A stretch of DNA of 64,000 nucleotides from positions 1 through 64,000 of the forward strand of contig NZ_BCWR01000012.1 in NCBI RefSeq assembly GCF_001592305.1, read 5' to 3'. Position numbers and translations under genes: made by a program. The notes under the pieces were generated by a model. The model worked only from the letters and a program-made list of their open reading frames with translations. It had not been told where the DNA came from and made no database searches. Below are positions 35,859-45,157 of this stretch, one piece after another; the stretch's first letter is position 1; each line of letters starts with the position of its first letter. Source of the DNA: Hydrogenophaga taeniospiralis CCUG 15921. Lineage in GTDB: Bacteria; Pseudomonadota; Gammaproteobacteria; Burkholderiales; Burkholderiaceae_C.

Positions 35859-37879
35859 CGCTTCACCAGCAGCAGCAACACGATCAGCGTCGCGAAGCTG
35901 TACATCAGGTACACCGCAATCCGGCCCTGCTGGAGCAGCCCGACAAGCTTGGACACTTTGTCGACCAGTCGCGCCACCGGCAGGTACAGCCAGTGCCACA
36001 GCGGATCTTCGACCGTGACCGCGTAGGTGGGCCGCTCGTCAAACGCCGTGGGCAGTTGCCGCTGCATGCGGAAGATGGGCTCGAAGATCTGGCGGATGGG
36101 TTGCCCGAAGCCTTCGGCCGTGTCCTGCATGCGGGCGGTCTGCCACGGGTGGCCGCAGTCCCACGGCGGCACCCGGCGCAGGCGGCCATGGTAGAGCTTG
36201 CGCACCATCACGAACGCCAGGCCCATGCTGACCAGCACGCCCAGCAGGAAGATCACGGGGGCATAGCTGGCCCGCTCCACGCCCACCGGAACCAGCAGCC
36301 AGCCGCTGGCCGCAGCGTTCTGGGACATCCCCGCCTGCACCAGCCGCTGGGTGACCGGGCTGATCAGCGCAATCACCTGGTTCGGCAACAGCCCCAACAC
36401 CACGCAACCGCCCACCAGCCAGAGCATGCCTCCGCGCTCCCAGGGCCCGGCATCGTGGGCGTCTTTCAGCTTTTCCTCGCGCGGCTGGCCCAGAAACACC
36501 ACGCCGAAGTACTTGACCATGGTGTACGCCGAGAGGGCGGCGATCAGCGCGACCAGCGCCGCCATGACCGGCAGCAGCATGTCGAGCGACGGACTGGGCA
36601 GCCCCGTGGTGAACAAAAAGCTCTGAAGCAACAGCCACTCGGCCACGAAACCCCCGAAGGGCGGCAGACCGGCACAGGCCAGCACCCCGACCAGCGTGGG
36701 CCAGGCCACCCAGGGCATGGTGCGCATCAGGCCGCCGAGCTTGCCCAGGCTGCGTTCGCCGGTGGCGTGCATCACCGCGCCGGTGCTGCAGAACAGCAGG
36801 CTCTTGAAAAACGCGTGACCGATCATGTGGTACATCGCCGCCGTCAGGGCCAGGGCCGACAAGGCCTGCATGCCGTAGGCGGAGAACAGCAGCGACAAGC
36901 CAAAACCCGTGCAGATCAGCCCGATGTTCTCGATCGACGAATAGGCCAGCAAGCGCTTCATCTCCACCTGCACGGTGGAAAACACCACCCCGAAGAGCGC
37001 ACTGGCCAGACCCACGGCCATCAGCAGGACGCCCCACCACCAGATGCGGGTCTGGAGCAGATCGAAGGACACCCGCAGGATGCCGTACAGCGCGATCTTC
37101 AGCATCACCCCGCTCATCAGCGCTGAAAACGGGGACGGGGCGGCGGGGTGTGCCTCGGGCAGCCAGGCGTGCAAGGGAAGCACGCCGGCCTTCGCGCCGA
37201 ATCCGAACAGCGCCAGCACGAAGGCGGCCGACCCCCAGAACGGCGACAGCTGCTGGGCGCGCATGTTGGCAAAGGTGTAGTCCCCGGTGCCGGCCTGCAG
37301 CACCCCGAAACACAGCAGGATGCCCAGCGCGCCGATGTGCGCCACCAGCACGTAGAGGTAAGCGGCCTGTCGAATCTCCGGCATGCGGTGGTTGGCCAGC
37401 ACGAGAAAGAACGACGAGAACGCCATGGTCTCCCACATCACCATGAACACATAGGCATCGTCGGCCATCACCAGCATGGCGATGCTGGCCAGAAAGACGT
37501 GGTATTCGAGACAGATGAGCCCCGGAGGCGTGCCTTCGCCACGCCGGAAGTAGCCTGCCGCAAACGTGGACACGCCGGCCGAAACGCCGCCGATCAGGAT
37601 CAGGAAGAAAGCGGACAGGCTGTCGAGCCGCAAATGAAATGGCAGCTGAGGCAGGCCCAGCGGCAGCACCGCCACCTCCGGCGTGGCGAAAGCGGCACCG
37701 ATGCCCACCGCCATCAGGACCACCGAAAAAAGGGCGCCCACGGGGAACAGCACCACGGCCACGAACCGAAACCGGCGCAGCGCCGCAACGCCTGCAACGC
37801 CGACCAGCAACCACGCCACGACGACCACCAGAACCCAGTCCAGATGGAGCCACGAGGCAGGTTGAGAAAAGCTGTTCAT
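35855..37879 (-). CDS. hyfB: Hyf/Ehr-like complex 2, HyfB-like (NuoL-like) antiporter subunit
   Basis: A 674-aa antiporter-like membrane protein of about 16 segments. VMWETMAFSSFFLVLANH (TM5 Glu), GVLPLHAWLPEAHPAAPSPFSA and SSIENIGLICTGFGLS are the conserved channel regions. The C-terminal WDCGHPWQTARMQDTAEGF tail is HyfB-like. First gene of operon 2, transcribed toward operon 1. GAAAGGTCC precedes the ATG at 37879, close to the sequence before the operon 1 start. The 197 nt upstream, shared with the divergent DUF3460 gene, should hold both promoters. Confidence 0.9.
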   Translation of the reverse strand: MNSFSQPASWLHLDWVLVVVVAWLLVGVAGVAALRRFRFVAVVLFPVGALFSVVLMAVGIGAAFATPEVAVLPLGLPQLPFHLRLDSLSAFFLILIGGVSAGVSTFAAGYFRRGEGTPPGLICLEYHVFLASIAMLVMADDAYVFMVMWETMAFSSFFLVLANHRMPEIRQAAYLYVLVAHIGALGILLCFGVLQAGTGDYTFANMRAQQLSPFWGSAAFVLALFGFGAKAGVLPLHAWLPEAHPAAPSPFSALMSGVMLKIALYGILRVSFDLLQTRIWWWGVLLMAVGLASALFGVVFSTVQVEMKRLLAYSSIENIGLICTGFGLSLLFSAYGMQALSALALTAAMYHMIGHAFFKSLLFCSTGAVMHATGERSLGKLGGLMRTMPWVAWPTLVGVLACAGLPPFGGFVAEWLLLQSFLFTTGLPSPSLDMLLPVMAALVALIAALSAYTMVKYFGVVFLGQPREEKLKDAHDAGPWERGGMLWLVGGCVVLGLLPNQVIALISPVTQRLVQAGMSQNAAASGWLLVPVGVERASYAPVIFLLGVLVSMGLAFVMVRKLYHGRLRRVPPWDCGHPWQTARMQDTAEGFGQPIRQIFEPIFRMQRQLPTAFDERPTYAVTVEDPLWHWLYLPVARLVDKVSKLVGLLQQGRIAVYLMYSFATLIVLLLLVKR

Positions 37880-38031
37880 GGACCTTTCGCGCGTGTTGCG
37901 GACGCCCAAATGGTACGCCCGAAGCGGACCGACTCCAGTCGGCAAGCCGCTCACGGGCCTCGGCCTGATGCCGAAAGGACACAGACCGGTGCCGCCACGC
38001 AGCCCCGGATCGGGTCGGTGGGTCCGACCGG

Positions 38032-38037
38032 TAAAAT
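38032..38037 (+). promoter_or_regulatory. Putative -10 element for the DUF3460-scpA unit
   Basis: TAAAAT lies 39 nt before the ATG at 38077, in the divergent region after the operon 2 start. The -35 is not clear. Confidence 0.4.
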
Positions 38038-38076
38038 CGGCGTTTTCCCCATCCAGCGCCGCCCGCGCCACCGACC

Positions 38077-38289
38077 ATGTCTTTCTTCGCCCGCCCGCAC
38101 TACACGTCTGACGCGACGCAGTTCATCGACAAGCTCAAGGCCGACAAGCCCACGCTGGAGCAGGAACAACGCCAGGGACGCGCCCTGCTGTGGGACAAGC
38201 AGATCGACCGCGATTTCCAGGCCAAGGCCGAAGCGACCACCGTGCCCCAGCAGCCGTACGTGTACCAGACCAAGGCCGATCAACACTGA
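38077..38289 (+). CDS. DUF3460 family protein
   Basis: A 70-aa soluble protein (MSFFARPHYTSDATQFIDKL...) of the DUF3460 family, common in Burkholderiales directly upstream of scpA. No function is known. It is charged, has no membrane segment, and the conserved RALLWDKQIDRDF stretch lies in the middle. Co-transcription with scpA is likely (29-nt gap). Confidence 0.85.
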   Translation: MSFFARPHYTSDATQFIDKLKADKPTLEQEQRQGRALLWDKQIDRDFQAKAEATTVPQQPYVYQTKADQH

Positions 38290-38318
38290 TTCCGGCCCCC
38301 CCCGTCCAGGCGCATGCC

Positions 38319-39170
38319 ATGAGCCACGATTCGCCGGCTCTCGACGAGGCCCCGCAGGGGCTGGACGATGTGCTGCCCACCGTGGTCGACCATGTCGCGC
38401 TGGCGCGGCTGTATGGCGAGCCGCTGTTCACCATGCCGCGGGACCTGTACATCCCGCCCGATGCGCTGCAGATCTTCCTGGAGGCCTTTGAAGGGCCGCT
38501 GGACCTGCTGCTCTACCTGATCCGCAAGCAGAACTTCAACATCCTCGACATCCCGATGGCGGCGGTGACGCGCCAGTACCTGAGCTACGTGGACGAGATC
38601 CGCGCCAGCAACCTGGAACTCGCGGCCGAATACCTGCTGATGGCGGCGATGTTGATCGAGATCAAGTCGCGCATGCTGCTGCCGCCCAAGAAGGTGGCCG
38701 AAGGCGAAGAAGCCGAAGACCCGCGCGCCGAGCTGGTGCGCCGTCTGCTCGAATACGAACAGATGAAGCTGGCCGGGCAGCGTCTGGCCGAGATGCCGCA
38801 GTACGGCCGCGACTTCCTGCGCGCGCAGGTCTATGTGGAGCAAGCCCTGGTGCCGCGCTTCCCCGACGTGCATGTGCTCGACCTGCAGAGCGCCTGGCGC
38901 GACATCCTCAAGCGCGCCAAGCTGGTCCAGCACCACAAGATCAGCCGCGAGGAACTCTCGGTGCGCGAACACATGAGCATCGTGCTGCGCAAGCTGCAAG
39001 GCCAGCGCTTCGTGGAATTCGGCGATCTGTTCGACCCCACCCGGGGTTCGCAGGTGCTGGTGGTGACCTTCATCGCCATGCTGGAGCTGGCCAAGGAAAC
39101 GCTGATCGAGCTCACGCAGGCCGAGGCCTTTGCCCCCATCTACGTGCGGCTGGCCTACTCTCCCAACTGA
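38319..39170 (+). CDS. scpA: Segregation and condensation protein A
   Basis: A 283-aa kleisin of the SMC-ScpAB condensin complex, which organises and segregates the chromosome. The N-terminal EAFEGPLDLLLYLIRKQNFN binds SMC, LLMAAMLIEIKSRMLLP follows, and a C-terminal winged helix (VVTFIAMLELAKETLIELTQ) binds SMC. An extra N-terminal stretch of about 50 residues is usual in this order. No scpB is adjacent. Confidence 0.95.
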   Translation: MSHDSPALDEAPQGLDDVLPTVVDHVALARLYGEPLFTMPRDLYIPPDALQIFLEAFEGPLDLLLYLIRKQNFNILDIPMAAVTRQYLSYVDEIRASNLELAAEYLLMAAMLIEIKSRMLLPPKKVAEGEEAEDPRAELVRRLLEYEQMKLAGQRLAEMPQYGRDFLRAQVYVEQALVPRFPDVHVLDLQSAWRDILKRAKLVQHHKISREELSVREHMSIVLRKLQGQRFVEFGDLFDPTRGSQVLVVTFIAMLELAKETLIELTQAEAFAPIYVRLAYSPN

Positions 39171-39238
39171 CCTGAACTGGACACCGCGCCCCGCCATCCG
39201 GGCGCGCCCAGCACCACACCCCTTCACACCAGAGAGCC

Positions 39239-40843
39239 ATGAGCGCCCACCATTCCTTTGACGTCCTCATCATCGGCAGCGGCCTGGCCGGCCTCACGGC
39301 CGCGTTGAAGCTCGCGCCCACCCACCGTGTGGCCGTGGTGACCAAACGCGGCATCTCCGACGGCTCCAGCAACTGGGCCCAGGGCGGCATCGCCGCCGTG
39401 CTGGCCGAGGGCGACAGCTACGCCTCGCATGTGGACGACACGCTGGTCGCCGGCGCCGGCCTGTGCGACCTGGAGGCCACGCGGTTCACGGTGGAGAACG
39501 CGCCGGCGGCCATTGCCTGGTTGCAGGAGCTGGGTGTGCCCTTCTCCACCGAAAACGGTGAACTGCACCTCACGCGCGAAGGCGGCCACTCCCACCGGCG
39601 CATCGTGCACGCCACCGACGCCACCGGCGCGGCCGTGCAGGCAACTCTGAGCCAGCTGGCCCGGGCCACGCCCGGCATCACCTTCTTCGAGAACCACATG
39701 CTGGTCGACCTGGTCACGGACCGCCAGTTGCCCGACCACAAGGCCGGCGTGGGGTCCACCCGCTGCTACGGCGCCTATGTGCTCGATGTGGACCGCGACG
39801 AGGTCGAGACCTTCAGCGCACAGCACACCATCCTGGCCACCGGCGGCGCGGGCAAGGTCTACCTCTACACCACCAACCCGGACACCGCCACCGGCGACGG
39901 CATTGCCGCCGGCTGGCGCGCGGGGTGCCGCGTCGGCAACATGGAATTCATCCAGTTCCATCCGACCTGCCTGTACCACCCCAACGTCAAGAACTTCCTC
40001 ATCACCGAGGCCGTGCGGGGCGAAGGCGGGCAATTGAAGCTGCCACCACACCTGGGCAGCCACCGGTTCATGCCCGACCACGATCCGCGTGCCGAACTCG
40101 CGCCTCGCGACATCGTGGCCCGCGCCATCGACTACGAAATGAAGCGCCACGGCCTGGACTGCGTGCACCTGGACATCTCGCACCAGAGCCCCGAGTTCCT
40201 GAACGAGCATTTCCCCAACATCCTCGCGCGCTGCGCCGAACTGGGCATCGACATCACCAAAGAGCCGATCCCTGTGGTGCCGGCCGCGCACTACACCTGC
40301 GGGGGCCTGGTGACTGACCTGGAAGGCCACACCGACATCGACGGCCTGTACGCCGTGGGCGAAACCACCTGCACCGGCCTGCACGGCGCCAACCGCCTGG
40401 CCAGCAACTCGCTGGTCGAATGCATGGTGTTCGCGCAAGCCGCGGTGAAGGCCATCGGCACCGCCGCGCTGACCCCGCACCCGGAGATCCCGCTGTGGGA
40501 CGACAGCCGCGTGACCGATGCGGACGAACAGGTGGTGATCTCGCACAACTGGGACGAGCTGCGCCGCTTCATGTGGGACTACGTGGGCATCGTGCGCACC
40601 AACAAGCGCCTGGAGCGCGCCGCCCACCGCATCACCCTGCTGCAGCGCGAAATCCAGGAGTTCTATTCGCAGTTCCATGTCACCCGCGACCTGCTGGAGC
40701 TGCGCAACCTGGTGCAGGTGGCCGACCTGATCGTGATGTCGGCCATGATGCGGCATGAGAGCCGGGGCCTGCACTACAGCCGCGACTACCCCGACCTGCT
40801 GCCCGAGGCCAAGCCGACGATTCTGGTGCCACCCTCGCGCTGA
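39239..40843 (+). CDS. nadB: L-aspartate oxidase
   Basis: A 534-aa FAD enzyme that oxidises L-aspartate to iminoaspartate, the first step of de novo NAD synthesis. The Rossmann motif is [44 protein letters not shown] and the C-terminal [15 protein letters not shown] are succinate-dehydrogenase-family signatures. Full length. Start ATG 39239. nadA and nadC are not in the window; nadK, also in NAD(P) metabolism, is 4 kb downstream. Confidence 0.96.
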   Translation: MSAHHSFDVLIIGSGLAGLTAALKLAPTHRVAVVTKRGISDGSSNWAQGGIAAVLAEGDSYASHVDDTLVAGAGLCDLEATRFTVENAPAAIAWLQELGVPFSTENGELHLTREGGHSHRRIVHATDATGAAVQATLSQLARATPGITFFENHMLVDLVTDRQLPDHKAGVGSTRCYGAYVLDVDRDEVETFSAQHTILATGGAGKVYLYTTNPDTATGDGIAAGWRAGCRVGNMEFIQFHPTCLYHPNVKNFLITEAVRGEGGQLKLPPHLGSHRFMPDHDPRAELAPRDIVARAIDYEMKRHGLDCVHLDISHQSPEFLNEHFPNILARCAELGIDITKEPIPVVPAAHYTCGGLVTDLEGHTDIDGLYAVGETTCTGLHGANRLASNSLVECMVFAQAAVKAIGTAALTPHPEIPLWDDSRVTDADEQVVISHNWDELRRFMWDYVGIVRTNKRLERAAHRITLLQREIQEFYSQFHVTRDLLELRNLVQVADLIVMSAMMRHESRGLHYSRDYPDLLPEAKPTILVPPSR

Positions 40844-40924
40844 ACCGGCTGGCGCGGTGCCAACACATAGGCGCTGCGCGCCGCGCCGCCAGGGGCCGCC
40901 CCTGCAGGCCCACCCGTCTCAGGC

Positions 40925-40930
40925 TAAAGT
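40925..40930 (+). promoter_or_regulatory. -10-like hexamer 6 nt before spoT ATG
   Basis: TAAAGT followed by six bases and the ATG at 40937. If used, transcription would start at or next to the A of ATG, giving a leaderless mRNA. Confidence 0.45.
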
Positions 40931-40936
40931 ACGGGG

Positions 40937-43186
40937 ATGACCACCGTGGCTGAAACCGGCAATACGAGATCCTCCGCTGCCCAGGCGCACCCGGCGGCGA
41001 GTGCCGCCGCGGCCAGCTTCGCGGCACTGGTGGGCAAGCTGGACTATCTGAGCCCGGCCGAGATCGAAAGCGTGCGCCAGGCCTACCGCTTTGCCGACGA
41101 GGCCCACCTGGGTCAGTTGCGCAAGAACGGCGACCCCTACATCACCCACCCCATCGCGGTGGCGGCCCAATGTGCCGAATGGAAACTCGATGCCCAGGCC
41201 CTGATGGCGGCGCTCATGCACGACGCCATTGAAGACTGCGGCGTCACCAAGGAAGAGCTGGTCCAGCGCTTTGGTGCGCCGGTGGCCGACCTCGTGGACG
41301 GGCTCACCAAGCTGGAACGGCTGGAGTTCGACACCCGGGAACAGAACCAGGCCGAGTCGTTCCGCAAGATGCTGCTGGCCATGGCCAAGGATGTGCGGGT
41401 CATCCTGATCAAGCTGGCCGACCGCACCCACAACATGCGCACCATGGGCGACATGCCGCGCAGCAAGTGGCAGCGCATCAGCAGCGAAACCCTGGAGATC
41501 TACGCCCCCATCGCGCACCGCCTGGGGCTGAATTTCACCTACCGCGAATTGCAGGACCTGGCCTTCCGCTTTCTCCACCCCTGGCGCTATGAGGTGCTGT
41601 CCAAGGCCCTGAACAAGTCGCGCACCCGGCGCCACGACCTCATTGCCCGGGTCCAGCGGGAGGTGGAGACCGCCTTCGCGCGCCAGGGCATGGGGGTGCG
41701 CATCCTGGGCCGTGAAAAGACGCTGAATTCGGTCTACCGAAAGATGGACAGCAAACACCTGTCGTTTTCGCAGGTGACCGACATCTATGGCTTTCGCATC
41801 ATCGTCCCCGAGCTGACCGACTGCTACACCGGCATGGGCATCCTGCACCAGCTCTACAAGCCGGTGCCGGGCAAATTCCGTGACTATGTGGCCATCCCCA
41901 AGGTCAACGGCTACCAGTCGCTGCACACCACCCTGATCGGCCCGTTTGGCACCAACATCGAATTCCAGCTGCGCACCCACGCCATGGACGTGGTGGCCGA
42001 GTCGGGCGTGGCCGCGCACTGGCTCTACAAGGCCAGCGAACCGGGCAGCGACACCTCGCAACGCCTGGGCACACAGTGGCTGCAGTCCCTGCTGGACATT
42101 CAGCAGGAAACCCATGACGCGGGCGAGTTCTGGGACCACGTCAAGATCGACCTGTTCCCCGACGCGGTCTATGTGTTCACGCCCAAGAGCAAGATCCTCG
42201 CGCTGCCACGCGGCGCCACCGTGATGGATTTCGCCTACGCCATCCACAGCGGCGTGGGCAACCGGGCGGTGGCCGCCAGGATCAATGGCGAGCAAAGACC
42301 GCTGCGCACCGAGCTGGCCAATGGAGACGTGGTTGAAATCGTCACCGGCGACGCCGCCGAACCCAATCCGGCCTGGCTGTCCTTCGTGAAGACCGGGCGT
42401 GCCCGCTCCAAGATCCGCCATCACCTCAAGACCCTGGCGCAGGAAAAAGCCAACGAGCTGGGCGAGCGCATGCTCACCCAGGCCCTGCGCTCCGAGGGCA
42501 TCGCCACCCTGCCGGACGAGGAAGGCGACTACAAGAGCACCTGGGAAAAGCTGCTGCGCTTCAGCGGCAACAAATCTCGCCACGAACTGATGACCGACAT
42601 CGGGATGGGCAAACGCATCGCCAGCATGGTGGGCAAGAAGCTCGCCGTGCTGCTGTCGGAGACCGGCCTCAAACCCGACGCGCTGCTCATCAGCACCGAA
42701 CGCTACGCCAGTGGCCAGGACGAGTCGGTGTCGCAGGGCGTGGTCAGTCTGGACGGCAGCGAGGGCCTGTCGGTGCAGTACGCCCCGTGCTGCCAGCCGA
42801 TCCCTGGCGACCGCATCGTGGGTTATCTGGGGCGCGGGGAGGGTCTGGTGGTGCACGCCGAAGACTGCCCCACGGGCAAACGCCTGTTGCTGCGCGACAG
42901 CGAGCGCTTTCTGCAAGTGGAGTGGGCCGACGAGCCCGTGCGCCCGTTCGACACCACCGTGGTGGTCACGGTGGCCAATGGCAAGGGGGTGCTGGCCCGC
43001 GTGGCGTCGGCCATCGCCTCGGCGGAGGCCGACATCACCCATGTGGACATGGGCGACGAACCGGCTCAGACGGCCACCGACATCCGCTTCTCGGTTTCGG
43101 TGCGCGACCGCCAGCACCTGGCGGACGTGTTGCGCAGCCTCAAGCGCACGACCTCGGTCATCAAGGCCCAGCGCTTCAAGCCCTGA
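40937..43186 (+). CDS. spoT: Bifunctional (p)ppGpp synthetase/hydrolase, RelA/SpoT family
   Basis: A 749-aa long RSH enzyme that makes and degrades the stringent-response alarmone. The hydrolase HD motif is intact (HDAIED at 95-100, with HPIAVAA before it). The synthetase domain has GREKTLNSVYRKM, DIYGFR and YVAIPKVNGYQSLHT. A TGS domain (VYVFTPKSKILALPRGAT), a zinc-finger region with YAPCCQPIPGD and a C-terminal ACT domain follow. Both activities look functional, so it is SpoT-like. Its stop TGA abuts the convergent greB stop, together forming TGATCA. Confidence 0.95.
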   Translation: MTTVAETGNTRSSAAQAHPAASAAAASFAALVGKLDYLSPAEIESVRQAYRFADEAHLGQLRKNGDPYITHPIAVAAQCAEWKLDAQALMAALMHDAIEDCGVTKEELVQRFGAPVADLVDGLTKLERLEFDTREQNQAESFRKMLLAMAKDVRVILIKLADRTHNMRTMGDMPRSKWQRISSETLEIYAPIAHRLGLNFTYRELQDLAFRFLHPWRYEVLSKALNKSRTRRHDLIARVQREVETAFARQGMGVRILGREKTLNSVYRKMDSKHLSFSQVTDIYGFRIIVPELTDCYTGMGILHQLYKPVPGKFRDYVAIPKVNGYQSLHTTLIGPFGTNIEFQLRTHAMDVVAESGVAAHWLYKASEPGSDTSQRLGTQWLQSLLDIQQETHDAGEFWDHVKIDLFPDAVYVFTPKSKILALPRGATVMDFAYAIHSGVGNRAVAARINGEQRPLRTELANGDVVEIVTGDAAEPNPAWLSFVKTGRARSKIRHHLKTLAQEKANELGERMLTQALRSEGIATLPDEEGDYKSTWEKLLRFSGNKSRHELMTDIGMGKRIASMVGKKLAVLLSETGLKPDALLISTERYASGQDESVSQGVVSLDGSEGLSVQYAPCCQPIPGDRIVGYLGRGEGLVVHAEDCPTGKRLLLRDSERFLQVEWADEPVRPFDTTVVVTVANGKGVLARVASAIASAEADITHVDMGDEPAQTATDIRFSVSVRDRQHLADVLRSLKRTTSVIKAQRFKP

Positions 43187-43750
43187 TCAGGTCTTCGCCG
43201 CGGGTGCCGGATACGCCACCGACACGATCTCCAGTTCCTGCACCCCACCGGGCACCACCAGCCGCACCACCTCGCCCACGCGGGCCTTGAGCAGCGCACG
43301 CGCCACGGGTGACACCCAGCTGATCTGCCCCTGGGCACTGTCGGCCTCGTCCACACCCAGGATGGTCACCGTCGTTTCCAGCCCCGACTCGTCCGAGTAG
43401 GTCACGGTGGCGCCGAAAAACACCTGGTCGCCACCGTGGTGCATCGATGCGTCCACCACCTCGGCGATCTCCAGCCGCTGGGTCAGGAAACGGATGCGGC
43501 GGTCGATCTCGCGCAACCGCTTTTTGCCGTACAGATAGTCCCCGTTCTCCGAGCGGTCGCCGTTGCTGGCCGCCCAGTGAACGATTTCCACCATCTTCGG
43601 ACGCTCCTCGTCCATCAACGTGAACAGCTCGGCGCGCAGGCGGTCGTAGCCGGCGCGCGTGATGTAGTTTTTGCCGCTGGGCACGGGCGCGGCGACGGGC
43701 AGTTCGTCGTCTTCGTCCTGATCGGACTCGCGGGTGAAGGCCTTGCTCAT
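43187..43750 (-). CDS. greB: Transcription elongation factor GreB
   Basis: A 187-aa Gre factor that helps RNA polymerase cleave backtracked RNA. The N-terminal coiled coil ends in HWAASNGDRSENGDY, with the acidic Gre tip. A C-terminal FKBP-like domain (FGATVTYSD, VSPVARALLKARVGEVV) follows. An extra 25-residue acidic N-terminus (DQDEDDE) is seen. GreB is preferred over GreA by sequence (YGKKRLREIDRRIRFL). Confidence 0.93.
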   Translation of the reverse strand: MSKAFTRESDQDEDDELPVAAPVPSGKNYITRAGYDRLRAELFTLMDEERPKMVEIVHWAASNGDRSENGDYLYGKKRLREIDRRIRFLTQRLEIAEVVDASMHHGGDQVFFGATVTYSDESGLETTVTILGVDEADSAQGQISWVSPVARALLKARVGEVVRLVVPGGVQELEIVSVAYPAPAAKT

Positions 43751-43775
43751 GGGTACGGTGTACAGCAGAAATGAA

Positions 43776-43804
43776 AAAGCCTGCAGCTTTTGGCTGCAGG
43801 CTTT
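43776..43804 (-). terminator. Rho-independent terminator after the tRNA pair
   Basis: A perfect 12-bp stem (core GCCTGCAGC/GCTGCAGGC) with a 5-nt loop. Read on the minus strand it ends in TTTTT. It follows the two minus-strand tRNAs and precedes greB. Confidence 0.85.
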
Positions 43805-43809
43805 CATTT

Positions 43810-43886
43810 TGGTGCGGCTGGCAGGAATCGAACCCACGACCCCTTGGTTCGTAGCCAAGTACTCTATCCAGCTGAGCTACAGCCGC
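43810..43886 (-). tRNA. tRNA-Arg (anticodon ACG)
   Basis: 77 nt on the minus strand with encoded CCA (43812-43810). Acceptor GCGGCTG pairs with CAGCCGC, the anticodon loop is CTACGAA and the T loop TTCGATT. The anticodon ACG reads CGN arginine codons once A34 is deaminated. Confidence 0.97.
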
Positions 43887-43915
43887 GTAAGCCACGCATT
43901 GTAGCACGACTTTTT

Positions 43916-43992
43916 TGGTAGGCCGTGTTGGACTTGAACCAACGACCAAAGGATTATGAGTCCTCTGCTCTAACCAACTGAGCTAACGGCCC
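43916..43992 (-). tRNA. tRNA with CAT anticodon (tRNA-Met, or tRNA-Ile2 if lysidine-modified)
   Basis: 77 nt on the minus strand with encoded CCA. Acceptor stem GGGCCGT/ACGGCCT has a G1-U72 wobble, so it is not an initiator with a C1-A72 mismatch. The anticodon loop is CTCATAA. The variable and T-arm regions resemble E. coli ileX as well as elongator tRNA-Met, so the amino acid needs a dedicated classifier. Confidence 0.93.
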
Positions 43993-44004
43993 GCGAAGGG
44001 GTGG

Positions 44005-44010
44005 ATTGTA
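44005..44010 (-). promoter_or_regulatory. Putative -10 element of the tRNA pair
   Basis: TACAAT on the minus strand, 12 nt upstream of the mature 5' end of the CAT tRNA. The -35 is weak. Confidence 0.5.
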
Positions 44011-44040
44011 GAGGCGCCAACGCGCGCCAGCCGAAGCCGG

Positions 44041-45060
44041 CTATTTGCTGTGGCTCAGCGCGTTGCTCACCAGCTTGGCCGTGACGTCCACGATCTGGAT
44101 CATGCGTTCGTAGGACATGCGCTGGGGCCCGATGACGCCCAGCGTGCCCACCACCTGCCCGTCGACTTCGTACGGGGCCGTCACAACCGACAGGTCTTCG
44201 AAAGGCACCACCTGGCTTTCGCCGCCGATGTAGATGCGCACGCCATCGGCCTGGGCCGACACGTCGAGCAGACGAATCAGTTGTGTCTTCTGCTCGAACA
44301 GATCGAACAGGCGACGCAGGTTGCCCATGTCGCTGGAAAACTCGCTGACCGAGAGCAGGTTGCGCTCGCCAGAGACCACCACCTCCTCCTGCCCCGCGTT
44401 GTCGTCGGCGCCGATCTCCACCGCGGCCTTCATCAGGGTCGCGATCTCGCCGCGCAACACGTCGACCTCGGTCTTCAGGCGCGAGCGCACCTCTTCCATG
44501 GTCAGGCCCGAGTAGTGGGCGTTGAGGAAATTGGCCGCCTCCAGCAACTGCGACTGGGTGAAATGCACCTGGGTGTGGATGATGCGGTTCTGCACATCGC
44601 CATCGGGTGACACCAGGATCACCAGCACCCGTCGCTCGGACAGGCTGAGGAATTCAATGTGGCGAAACACCGAAGCACGGCGCGGCGCCATCACCACGCC
44701 CACGAAGTGCGACAGGCTGGAGAGCATTTGCGCGGCATGGCTGATGACGCGCTGGGGCTGGCCCGCCTCGATGCCCGGTGCGCCCATCTCGCCCACGCCC
44801 TGCAACCCGTCGCGCCGCACGGTGAGCATGGTGTCGACAAACAGGCGGTAGCCACGCGCGGTGGGAATCCGTCCGGCCGAGGTGTGGGGGCTCGCGATCA
44901 GACCCAGCTCTTCAAGATCGCTCATCACATTGCGGATGGTCGCGGGCGAGAGGTCCAGACCGGCGGCCTTGGCCAGCGTGCGCGAGCCCACGGGCTGCCC
45001 GTCGGCGATATATCGCTCGACGAGGGCCTTGAGCAGCAACTTGGCGCGGTCATCCAACAT
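44041..45060 (-). CDS. hrcA: Heat-inducible transcriptional repressor HrcA
   Basis: A 339-aa repressor of groESL/dnaKJ-type heat-shock operons that binds CIRCE elements. The N-terminal winged helix ([26 protein letters not shown]) and the [14 protein letters not shown] segment are hallmarks. The GAF-like dimer domain follows and ends with [19 protein letters not shown]. It is divergent from nadK. No CIRCE inverted repeat is seen in the 97-nt intergenic region, so it is probably not autoregulated through one. Confidence 0.96.
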   Translation of the reverse strand: MLDDRAKLLLKALVERYIADGQPVGSRTLAKAAGLDLSPATIRNVMSDLEELGLIASPHTSAGRIPTARGYRLFVDTMLTVRRDGLQGVGEMGAPGIEAGQPQRVISHAAQMLSSLSHFVGVVMAPRRASVFRHIEFLSLSERRVLVILVSPDGDVQNRIIHTQVHFTQSQLLEAANFLNAHYSGLTMEEVRSRLKTEVDVLRGEIATLMKAAVEIGADDNAGQEEVVVSGERNLLSVSEFSSDMGNLRRLFDLFEQKTQLIRLLDVSAQADGVRIYIGGESQVVPFEDLSVVTAPYEVDGQVVGTLGVIGPQRMSYERMIQIVDVTAKLVSNALSHSK

Positions 45061-45066
45061 GGTTTC

Positions 45067-45072
45067 ATTTTA
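45067..45072 (-). promoter_or_regulatory. -10-like hexamer 6 nt before hrcA ATG
   Basis: TAAAAT on the minus strand, six bases (GAAACC) before the ATG at 45060. Predicts a leaderless hrcA mRNA. Confidence 0.5.
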
Positions 45073-45145
45073 CGGAGGTATGCGCCCCACGGGAGCCCGC
45101 GGGCGACAAGGGTTTTCCGTGTCGGGCGGGTGGTGCGGGCTATGT

Positions 45146-45151
45146 TGTAAT
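45146..45151 (+). promoter_or_regulatory. -10-like hexamer 6 nt before nadK ATG
   Basis: TGTAAT with an extended TGT upstream, then six bases and the ATG at 45158. No ribosome-binding site intervenes. Confidence 0.45.
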
Positions 45152-45157
45152 TTGCGC

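Noticed and set aside
18325..37879. Functional NiFe hydrogenase-4 or formate hydrogenlyase
   Set aside because: Both large subunits lack the cysteine ligands, and no maturation (hyp) or formate dehydrogenase genes are present.
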